Below the pieces are notes generated by a model that worked only from the letters and a program-made list of their open reading frames with translations, did no database searches and was not told where the DNA came from. The position numbers and the translations under genes are program-made. Shown here in pieces: positions 34,392-41,092 of a stretch of DNA of 64,000 nucleotides. This DNA comes from Sandaracinaceae bacterium (GTDB lineage Bacteria > Myxococcota_A > Polyangia > Polyangiales > Houyiibacteriaceae): positions 1 through 64,000 of the forward strand of contig JACKEJ010000007.1 of NCBI GenBank assembly GCA_020633055.1, read 5' to 3'. Numbering within the stretch: the stretch's first letter is position 1; every line of letters begins with the position of its first letter.

Positions 34392-35480
34392 GTGTCACGC
34401 GCTGCCGCGCTGGGCGCTGCGGTGTGCGCGGCTATCCTGGGGTCGGGCGCGCTCTCGTCGACCGCGGCCCGCTCCCAGACCTCCGTACCAGCCGCACCCA
34501 GTACCACGCTGGTGGAGCCCCGAGCATGTGCGGGCTGCCACGCCGAGGTGACGCGCGAGTGGCAGGAGTCGCTGCACGCCCAGTCGTTTCGCGACCCCAT
34601 CTTCCTCGCCGAGTATCGGCCCCACCCCGTCGAGGACTGCGTGGCCTGCCACGCGCCCCTGGCCACGAACCTCGTCGCTCCGGGCGAGGTCGACACGCGC
34701 GAAGGCGTGGCATGCGTCGCGTGCCACGTCGATGCCGCGGGACACATCCTCGGAACGACGTGGGGAAGGCCAACTGGGAGCGTACCGGGCCGAACGACCG
34801 CGCGCGGAGACGACGCTCCACACCCGGTCCAGCGCAGCGCGGAGCTCGGCTCGGCTGCCGCCTGCGCGCGGTGTCACGAGTTCGGCTTCCCGCCCCCACG
34901 CGATAGGAGCATGGGCTACGACCCGACGGTCCTCCAGCAGGCGACGTTCACGGAGTGGCGAGGCTCACGCGCAGGTCGTCAAGGGCTCGCATGTGTGAGC
35001 TGCCACATGCCTCGGCGCGCCGATGGCCACGTCGACCACCGCATGCCCGGGGCGTCCGCCGAGCTGCTCGCCCGATCCGTCCGCGTCGACGTGCGCGCCA
35101 CCCGCGAGCACGACGGAGTGGCTGTGCGCGTCACGCTCCGGACGCGGGACGTGGGGCACGCGCTGCCCACGGGCGACATCTTCCGGCGGCTCATCGTTCG
35201 GGCCGAGCTCGGCGCGGAGAGCATGTCCTCCGAGCTGCGACGTCATTTCGGTACGAGTCACGTCGGGGACGCGCTGGTCACCACGGAGATCGATGACACG
35301 CGCCTGATGCCGGGCCGGCCCCGTGTGGTCACGCTGCACCTACCACCCGTGCCCGACGTGCACGCCGTGCGGTGGAGCGTATCGCACGCGCGTCTCGATC
35401 TCGCGGTCGCGCGCGCTCGGGGCCTGCCGCTCGGCTCCGTTCAGACCGTGTTCCGTTCCGGAGAGGCGCCCGTGCGCTAG
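34392..35480 (+). CDS. Exported pentaheme cytochrome c
   Basis: Five CxxCH heme-attachment motifs are visible: CAGCH (Cys46), CVACH, CVACH, CARCH and CVSCH, in the first 220 residues. The opening ACAGCHAEVTREWQESLHAQ is the cytochrome c554/multiheme family style. The second half (DVRATREHDGVAVRVTLRTR) is a heme-free beta domain, and GHALPTGDIFRRLIV is a block often found behind such hemes. I chose the GTG at 34392, which follows the preceding stop and starts the signal peptide (AAALGAAVCAAILGSGALSS); an in-frame GTG at 34371 would overlap the upstream gene. It probably carries electrons in the periplasm or at the outer membrane; the partner is unknown. Confidence 0.82.
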   Translation: MSRAAALGAAVCAAILGSGALSSTAARSQTSVPAAPSTTLVEPRACAGCHAEVTREWQESLHAQSFRDPIFLAEYRPHPVEDCVACHAPLATNLVAPGEVDTREGVACVACHVDAAGHILGTTWGRPTGSVPGRTTARGDDAPHPVQRSAELGSAAACARCHEFGFPPPRDRSMGYDPTVLQQATFTEWRGSRAGRQGLACVSCHMPRRADGHVDHRMPGASAELLARSVRVDVRATREHDGVAVRVTLRTRDVGHALPTGDIFRRLIVRAELGAESMSSELRRHFGTSHVGDALVTTEIDDTRLMPGRPRVVTLHLPPVPDVHAVRWSVSHARLDLAVARARGLPLGSVQTVFRSGEAPVR

Positions 35481-35763
35481 CAGTCCGCCTCGAACCGCAA
35501 CGCAGCTCCATGCGGCGTCGTGATTCCCACGTCGAAGCGACACCGCGCATCCTCGGACGCCACGAGGCATTGGTGCGCGGCGGGTCCGAGCTGGCGTGGC
35601 GACGGTGTATCTTGGCGCTGTGCGATTCACCAGCGGCGAAGTGTTCGGTCCAAACGACGTCGACGCCGCGAGGGCCGCCCTCATGCAGGGCCTTGCCGCC
35701 GATGCGAGCCATGCCATCGGCGCGCACATGAGCATGCCCACTGCTCGCGAAGGAAACGCTTTC

Positions 35764-36819
35764 ATGTCCCCACGCTCAGCCCCCCTGGTCCTGTTGAAGC
35801 CCCTGCGTTGGTTCGCGGTCGTCGCAGCTGCGCTGTGGCTGGGCTGCGGCGGCGCGAGCGGCAGCGTGGAAACCCGAGAGCAGTCGCGGCGGCGTGCGCA
35901 GCCGGATGAAGCTGAACCTACCAGCGAACACACCACGCGTGACGGGCAGGTCACCATCGCGCCGGAGGAAGCACCCGAGGCGTCGTGGCCGACCACCGCC
36001 ACCAGCGTCCCGGCGCCCCGTCTCGTCAACCTCCAGACCCGTTATGGTCGCTTCTGCAGTGTCACGGACGACGGCGGGCTCTTCTGTGGTGTCGGAGCCG
36101 TGGGTGAGCGCGTCGAGACGCCGTCGCGGGTGCGGGACGTGCACTTCACCACCCACCACATCGTGATACGGACGGATACTGCGGTCCTCATCGCAGAGGA
36201 TCCCGAGCAGGGCCCGCGCGCGGCGTTCGTCGAGCTTCCCGAGTTCGCTGGCGCGACGGCGTTGGGCGCGGGCTATGGCACCGTCTGTGCGGTGGTGGGT
36301 GGCCGAGTCCGCTGTCGTGCGCTGACCAGTGCCCAAGCCCTCGAGTCCCCTACGGTCGACGCGGTCGACCTCGCGCTGGTGGAAGACGGATCCAGCGAAC
36401 GCGTGCTGTGCGCGCTGACCACGCGGGGCACGATCGAGTGCTCGGGGTGCACTCGGCGCTGGGCGGACCTCTACGCGGAGCCCGTCTCCCCACGAGAGGG
36501 TGCCTTTGGTATGCCGTGCACGGCCTCGACGCCGCTTCGACTCGAAGGCGTCACGCGCCTGGAGCAGCTGCGGCGCGGAGCGTTTGCCGCGACCACCGCC
36601 AACGAGGTCTACGTTCTCCCCAACTGGCGCCGCGAGCTCAGCTGCCACGCCGAGGGTTGCGCGTGCCGAGGGCGCCGCGGGGAGACCTGGGACTGCATGA
36701 CGCTCGCCCACGCCGACGACTCGTACACCCTTCGAGACGTTCGAGTGCTGGGCGCAGAACACGCGCTGCTCGCCGACGGACGCCTGGTCCACGTCACGGA
36801 CAGCCCCCGTTCGCCGTAG
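35764..36819 (+). CDS. Lipoprotein with RCC1-like repeat features
   Basis: The ATG at 35764 begins a signal with lipobox LGC (WFAVVAAALWLGCGGASG), then a Glu/Thr/Pro-rich linker. The rest contains repeated '(Y/G)G-fC-v---g-l-C-G' strands: RYGRFCSVTDDGGLFCGVGA, GYGTVCAVVGGRVRCRALTS and RVLCALTTRGTIECSGC. These resemble the RCC1/BNR-type beta-propeller repeats common in exported myxobacterial proteins. The frame is open upstream to 35596, but without a leader. From 35481 to 35763 I could not identify a gene. The function is unknown. Confidence 0.68.
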   Translation: MSPRSAPLVLLKPLRWFAVVAAALWLGCGGASGSVETREQSRRRAQPDEAEPTSEHTTRDGQVTIAPEEAPEASWPTTATSVPAPRLVNLQTRYGRFCSVTDDGGLFCGVGAVGERVETPSRVRDVHFTTHHIVIRTDTAVLIAEDPEQGPRAAFVELPEFAGATALGAGYGTVCAVVGGRVRCRALTSAQALESPTVDAVDLALVEDGSSERVLCALTTRGTIECSGCTRRWADLYAEPVSPREGAFGMPCTASTPLRLEGVTRLEQLRRGAFAATTANEVYVLPNWRRELSCHAEGCACRGRRGETWDCMTLAHADDSYTLRDVRVLGAEHALLADGRLVHVTDSPRSP

Positions 36820-36839
36820 CAAAGGCGCACCCGCGGGGG

Positions 36840-37082
36840 GATGCCGCATTTCGCAGGGCGATCACACACGCCCAGGAACCGTCTCGGGAGGACGATGCGC
36901 TGCGGCGACCGGTGGGCGAGGACCAGGCCCCCGACTGGGTCAGCGTGCATGGCCAACGGTCGATCCTCGCCCGAACAGAGCCCCGAAGGCGCGCGCTAGG
37001 CGAGGTCATCGAGCCCGCACGCCGTGACCTCCTGCACGCGGCCGCTGCGATGCATCCGGCATCGGAACGCCCCGCTGGCTAG
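36840..37082 (+). pseudogene. 3' end of a second ferritin-like gene
   Basis: Eighty codons in one open frame read DAAFRRAITHAQEPSREDDA, then DWVSVHGQRSILARTEPRRR and EVIEPARRDLLHAAAAMHPA. They align without gaps to the last 80 residues of the ferritin-like protein at 30185-30985 (DAAFHRAVTRAQDPSQEDDA and so on) and end at the equivalent stop. No start codon or metal-binding helix remains. The fragment lies directly after the stop of the RCC1-like lipoprotein gene. Confidence 0.75.
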
Positions 37083-37121
37083 GGCTTGGCGAGGCGGCGA
37101 GGCCTGTCCTAGAGTCACCGC

Positions 37122-38222
37122 ATGAACCATTCCCCTGTGCTCACTCCGTTCATCGACCGCTACGGCAAGCCCGAGGGCGGCGCGTGGTTGGCGGGCAAGG
37201 GCGCGTCGTCCGATCTCCTCGCCGTTGCGCGGTGCGCGTGCGACGCGGGATGGTTCCGCGTCGGTGGCTGGGAAGTCGCGGTCGGCAGCGAAGGCGACGC
37301 TCGCAAGCAGCTCGAGGTCGCGGGTGCCAAGGAAGCGAGTGAGCGGTACGCCCACGCCGCGATGATCGGCAACGACGCCGGCGCGCTGACCGCAGTGGTG
37401 CTGTGGAACGACGACCAGCCGGAGTGCGTCTACGTCCTCGACCCCGAGGTTCAGTCGGCGCAGGCGCAGGGGCCGCTGGCCGTCTGGATCGGCCGGCTTG
37501 CCTGCGGCACGAAGAGCAACGACGAAGACCGCGAGGCGGTGGGCGTCGGGACGGAACCCCTCGGTGGAAAGGCCCCGCCTCTGCCGTGCACCATCGTGCC
37601 CGAACCGTCGGTCGCCGACGCGCTGAAGGGCGGCGGTCACGTCGCCTTCGTCGAGCTCGGTGGTTGCCCCGTGTCGGTGCACAAGAAGGGCATCCGCGCG
37701 CTGGTTGCTGGTCAGAAGAAGAGCAAGGGGCTGGGGAAGGGCGCGCACATCGGCTTCGACGTGGCGGGCAACGCCGTCTTTCGAACGGAAGCCGCGTCGT
37801 CCAAAGAGGGCACGCTTGCGCGCGTCACCCTGCCGGCGCTCGACGTCACACAGGAAGCCGTCGACGGTTCATTGGGGGCGCCCTACGCGCTGAGCGAAGA
37901 CTCCGTGCTGGTCCAGCTCGCGAAAGGTTGGCTCCGCGTCTACGCCATGAACGAGGAGAGCGACGCGCTCGTTCAGCGTGCCGAGCTGCACGCGGGCTCC
38001 GACGCGCCCTTCATCCAGTCGTCACGCACGGGCTATGTGACCCTGACCCAGCACAACAGGGCGGACACGGTGTTGCTGCGGTGGACGGGTGAGCGCTTGG
38101 AAGTCGTCGCCGCCTGGCCGGGCTCCGGTGGAAAGATCATCGACGTCGATGGCCAGCTGTACGGCAATCGACACACGCCAGAACGCAACTGGCACGACGT
38201 GCGAATGACGCTGCGCCGCTAG
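37122..38222 (+). CDS. Hypothetical soluble protein
   Basis: The 366-residue product starts MNHSPVLTPFIDRYGKPEGG. It has no signal peptide or membrane segment. It contains several strand-turn units (VYVLDPEVQSAQAQGPLAVW, HVAFVELGGCPVSVHKKG, GKGAHIGFDVAGNAVFRTEA, GYVTLTQHNRADTVLLRW) that could form a propeller-like fold. I know no family for it. It is flanked by the ferritin remnant upstream and a convergent regulator gene downstream. Confidence 0.6.
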   Translation: MNHSPVLTPFIDRYGKPEGGAWLAGKGASSDLLAVARCACDAGWFRVGGWEVAVGSEGDARKQLEVAGAKEASERYAHAAMIGNDAGALTAVVLWNDDQPECVYVLDPEVQSAQAQGPLAVWIGRLACGTKSNDEDREAVGVGTEPLGGKAPPLPCTIVPEPSVADALKGGGHVAFVELGGCPVSVHKKGIRALVAGQKKSKGLGKGAHIGFDVAGNAVFRTEAASSKEGTLARVTLPALDVTQEAVDGSLGAPYALSEDSVLVQLAKGWLRVYAMNEESDALVQRAELHAGSDAPFIQSSRTGYVTLTQHNRADTVLLRWTGERLEVVAAWPGSGGKIIDVDGQLYGNRHTPERNWHDVRMTLRR

Positions 38223-38249
38223 CAGGTGTCGTCCACACGAGGAACCGCC

Positions 38250-39296
38250 TCACGTGACGCGACGCGGTTGCGCTGACCGTGACGGAGCGTGCGCGCGCGA
38301 GGCGCGGAAGCGCTGTCGGTAGTCGGAGGGCGCTACGCCGAGGGCCCGGTGGAAGGCGCGCCGGAGGGACTCGTCCGCGCCGAACCCGCACGCGTGCGCG
38401 ATGTTGGCCGTGGTCTCGTCCGTCTGCTCGAGCGCGGCACGCGCGGCGTCGAGGCGCACCTCGGCCACGAAGGCCGCCGGGGTCTGACCCGTCTGCTCGT
38501 GGAACACGCGTGCGAAGTGACGCGGGCTCATGCCCACCCGGCGGGCCATGGCGTCCACCGGGTGAGATGCGCCCGGGGTCGAGACAATGCTGGCCAGGAG
38601 CTTGCGGATGCGCTCCTCGGTGCCGGCGACGGGCAGACGCAACGACGCGCTGAACTGGGACTGGCCCCCAGGGCGGTGCAGGAAGACCACCATCAAGCGC
38701 GCCACCGCGAGCGCCACGCGAGGCCCCAGGTCGAGCCCGATCAGGTGCAGCGCCAGGTCGATGCCTGCCGTGACCCCGGCCGACGTGAACACCGTGTCAT
38801 CGCTGGTGTAGATGGCGTCGGGGACCACCTCCGCGTCCGGGAAGCGCGCGCGCAACGCGTCGGTGTAGAGCCAGTGGCAGGTGCAGCGGCGGCCGCGCAG
38901 CAGGCCCAGCTCGCCCAGTACGAACGCGCCGCTGCACACGGAGACGGTGCGCCGGGCCTGCTGGGCGAGGGGGGTGAGCAGGTCGAGCGTCGGCTGCGGC
39001 GTGGGCGTGTCGGCCATCGGCAGGCTGCCGCCGATGACCAGCGTGTCGGCCGGCCGAGCGCGGCGCAGGGGCGTGGCGCAAAGGGTCAGGCCGGACGCGC
39101 TCTTCACCCGCGCGCTGCGCGCCACCAGCTCGAGCGCGTAGAAGGGCGGCTTGCCCGCGTCGATGCGCACGCGGTTGGCGGTGTCGAACGCCTCCATGGG
39201 GCCCACGATGTCGAGCGCTTGGGCCTGCTCGAGCGCCACGAACTGCACGCGGTGGAGCTGGTCGCGCTTTGGCAGAAAGTGTGGGGTGCGCGTCAT
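38250..39296 (-). CDS. GlxA-type AraC-family transcriptional regulator
   Basis: The 348-residue protein has an N-terminal DJ-1/PfpI-like domain (HRVQFVALEQAQALDIVGPM, TLVIGGSLPMADT, TVSVCSGAFVLGELGLLRGR). CSGAFVLG is the nucleophile-elbow region in which the Cys sits in many GlxA regulators. The C-terminal AraC double helix-turn-helix runs from MARRVGMSPRHFARVFHEQT to IAHACGFGADESLRRAFHRA and ends LGVAPSDYRQRF. It is divergent from the glutathione S-transferase gene with only 35 bases between the starts, so it may regulate that gene. The effector is unknown. Confidence 0.88.
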   Translation of the reverse strand: MTRTPHFLPKRDQLHRVQFVALEQAQALDIVGPMEAFDTANRVRIDAGKPPFYALELVARSARVKSASGLTLCATPLRRARPADTLVIGGSLPMADTPTPQPTLDLLTPLAQQARRTVSVCSGAFVLGELGLLRGRRCTCHWLYTDALRARFPDAEVVPDAIYTSDDTVFTSAGVTAGIDLALHLIGLDLGPRVALAVARLMVVFLHRPGGQSQFSASLRLPVAGTEERIRKLLASIVSTPGASHPVDAMARRVGMSPRHFARVFHEQTGQTPAAFVAEVRLDAARAALEQTDETTANIAHACGFGADESLRRAFHRALGVAPSDYRQRFRASRAHAPSRSAQPRRVT

Positions 39297-39331
39297 TTAC
39301 GACATGCTAGCGAGGGCCCAGGCTGAGCGCC

Positions 39332-39967
39332 ATGACCGTCCAGCTCTACGCCATCCCATTCGCTTGCTCCCTCGCGGCCCACCTCGCGCTGCGCGAGGGT
39401 GGCATCCCCTTCGACATCACCTGGGTCTCGCGCGACCCGAACTCCGAGGGGCGTCGCGCGCTCGCCGCGGTCGAGCCCAAGGGCAAGGTGGCCGTGCTGG
39501 TCACGAGCGACGGCCGCGTCATCAGCGAGAACGCTGCCGTGCTGCACTACATCGAGCGCGTGGGGACGTGGGCCGACGCGCCGGACCTCGACGCGCAGCT
39601 CGCGCGCCTCGCGTGGCTCTCGTACATCGGTACGGAGCTGCACAAGCAGGTGCTGGCCACCCACTTCGACTTCGCCGCGCCGCAGGTCTCGAAGGCAGAC
39701 GTCGTCGCGCGCCACCTGCCGCGCGTCCTGGCACACCTCGATGCGACGCTGGCCCGCACGCCCTTCCTGACGGGGCAGGGGCTCACGGTGGCCGACACGT
39801 ACCTGTTCTGGGCGTTGGTGCTGGTGCCACAGCTGGGCGTCCGGCGCAGCGCGTACCCCGCCCTCGCGCGCTTCTGGGGTGCGCTGAACGAACGCCCCAG
39901 CGTCGTGCAGACCCTGGCCGCCGAGCGTGAGGCGTACGAGCGGACAAAGGACGACGCAGCTTCCTGA
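39332..39967 (+). CDS. gst: Glutathione S-transferase
   Basis: The 211-residue length is typical. The N-terminal thioredoxin-like domain starts MTVQLYAIPFACSLAAHLAL and includes PKGKVAVLVTSDGRVISENA, with the 'E-S/N' glutathione-binding loop (SENAAVLHYIE). The all-helical C-terminal domain includes FLTGQGLTVADTYLFWALVL, the conserved N-capping 'T-AD' box. The catalytic residue near position 10 (SIPFACSLA in other members) could be Cys12/Ser13, as in beta-class enzymes. It conjugates or reduces unknown electrophiles in the cytoplasm. The gene is divergent from the GlxA-type regulator. Confidence 0.88.
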   Translation: MTVQLYAIPFACSLAAHLALREGGIPFDITWVSRDPNSEGRRALAAVEPKGKVAVLVTSDGRVISENAAVLHYIERVGTWADAPDLDAQLARLAWLSYIGTELHKQVLATHFDFAAPQVSKADVVARHLPRVLAHLDATLARTPFLTGQGLTVADTYLFWALVLVPQLGVRRSAYPALARFWGALNERPSVVQTLAAEREAYERTKDDAAS

Positions 39968-40130
39968 AAAGGGCGGCGCGCGTCCGGCCACCGCCCGCAG
40001 GGTCAGCGGGAGGGTCGTTCGGCACCTCGCGGCGCACTCCCTGTCCGGCGTGAGGCGCTGCTCGAACGCGAACGGCCGGCCACTGGGCCTCGGGCTGTCA
40101 GCGAGGAAGGGATGGCTCGGACGCGGGCTG

Positions 40131-41003
40131 CTAGCGCTCGGCGATGATGGCCTGCGCGAAGGCCTGTGCGGCGGGGCTGAGGGGGCGCCCCTTCTTGGAG
40201 ACCAGGGCCAGGCGGCGGGTGACGTTGAGGCCTTGCACCTTGATCGCGCGGCCACTGGGCGCGCCCAGCTCGGAGATGAACGCCAGGCTGCCGGTGATCT
40301 CGACCATCTTCAGGATGGCGCCGATGCTCCGCAGCTCCATCATGACCTTCATGCTGACGCCGGCCTGGCGCAGGGCGGTGTCCACCAGGTCACGGATGGC
40401 GGTGCCGGCCTCGAAGCCGACCAGGCTCTGGTCTTCGAGCTGCGCCGCCGTGACGCGGCGCTTGTCGGCCAGTGGATGCCCCTGTCCGGCGACGAGCACA
40501 ATGCGGTCCGTGCAGACCGGGCGCACGACCAGGTCTGCGTGACGAGGCGAGCCCGAGCCCAGGGTCACCAGCCCGAGCTCGAGCGACTCCCGTCGCACCG
40601 CGTCCTCCACGTCGCGTGAGCCCGCCTCCCAGACGTCAATGCGCACGTCGGGGTGGGCGCTACGGAACACGCCTATGGTCTTGGGAAGAACGTAGCTCAC
40701 CGCGGTCGCGCCCCCGCCTACGCGCACGACTCCCGCCTCCAGGCGCACCCGCCGCTGCACCTCCTCCTTGAGCCGGTCATAGCGTCCGATGAGGGTGCGG
40801 CCCTCGGCCACCACCAGCCGCCCTACGTCGGTGAGCGCGATGCCGCGCCCGCTGCGTTCGATGAGCTCGGCACCGAACTCCTCCTCGAGTTGCTGCACCC
40901 GTCGGCTCAGGGCGGGCTGCGAGAGCCCCACGACCCGCGCCGCCTCACCGATCGCTCCGGTCTCCGCCACCGCCACGAGCGTCCGCATCCACGTCAGGTC
41001 CAT
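40131..41003 (-). CDS. LysR-family transcriptional regulator, divergent from acnB
   Basis: The ATG at 41003 starts MDLTWMRTLVAVAETGAIGE, and the winged helix-turn-helix spans about residues 2-60 (AARVVGLSQPALSRRVQQLE). The effector domain includes VGGGATAVSYVLPKTIGVFR and ELGLVTLGSGSPRHADLVVR, the two lobes of a periplasmic-binding-protein-like fold. The frame is open upstream to 41036, but that part overlaps the putative operator. It is divergent from acnB with 89 bases between the starts, an arrangement in which LysR regulators commonly control the neighbour. Confidence 0.88.
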   Translation of the reverse strand: MDLTWMRTLVAVAETGAIGEAARVVGLSQPALSRRVQQLEEEFGAELIERSGRGIALTDVGRLVVAEGRTLIGRYDRLKEEVQRRVRLEAGVVRVGGGATAVSYVLPKTIGVFRSAHPDVRIDVWEAGSRDVEDAVRRESLELGLVTLGSGSPRHADLVVRPVCTDRIVLVAGQGHPLADKRRVTAAQLEDQSLVGFEAGTAIRDLVDTALRQAGVSMKVMMELRSIGAILKMVEITGSLAFISELGAPSGRAIKVQGLNVTRRLALVSKKGRPLSPAAQAFAQAIIAER

Positions 41004-41092
41004 GACCCATGCAAGATACCGATGCAATCCATGCAAAGAAACAAATTATCGCATGAATCGTTTGGCGCTATCCTGAGCATCAGGAGTTGAAC
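41004..41092. promoter_or_regulatory. Divergent promoter region of the LysR gene and acnB with three ATGCAA repeats
   Basis: The 89-base spacer contains ATGCAA at 41009-41014, 41022-41027 and 41031-41036, followed by an AT-rich block (AAACAAATTATCGCATGAAT). It ends with AGGAG (41082-41086), six bases before the ATG of acnB. The repeats are candidates for LysR half-sites; this is inference from position and repetition only. Confidence 0.5.

Noticed and set aside
35481..35763. GVATVYLGAVRF at about 35593, resembling the glycine-rich loop of a Ser/Thr kinase
   Set aside because: Only about ten residues fit and nothing kinase-like follows, so a relic cannot be distinguished from chance.
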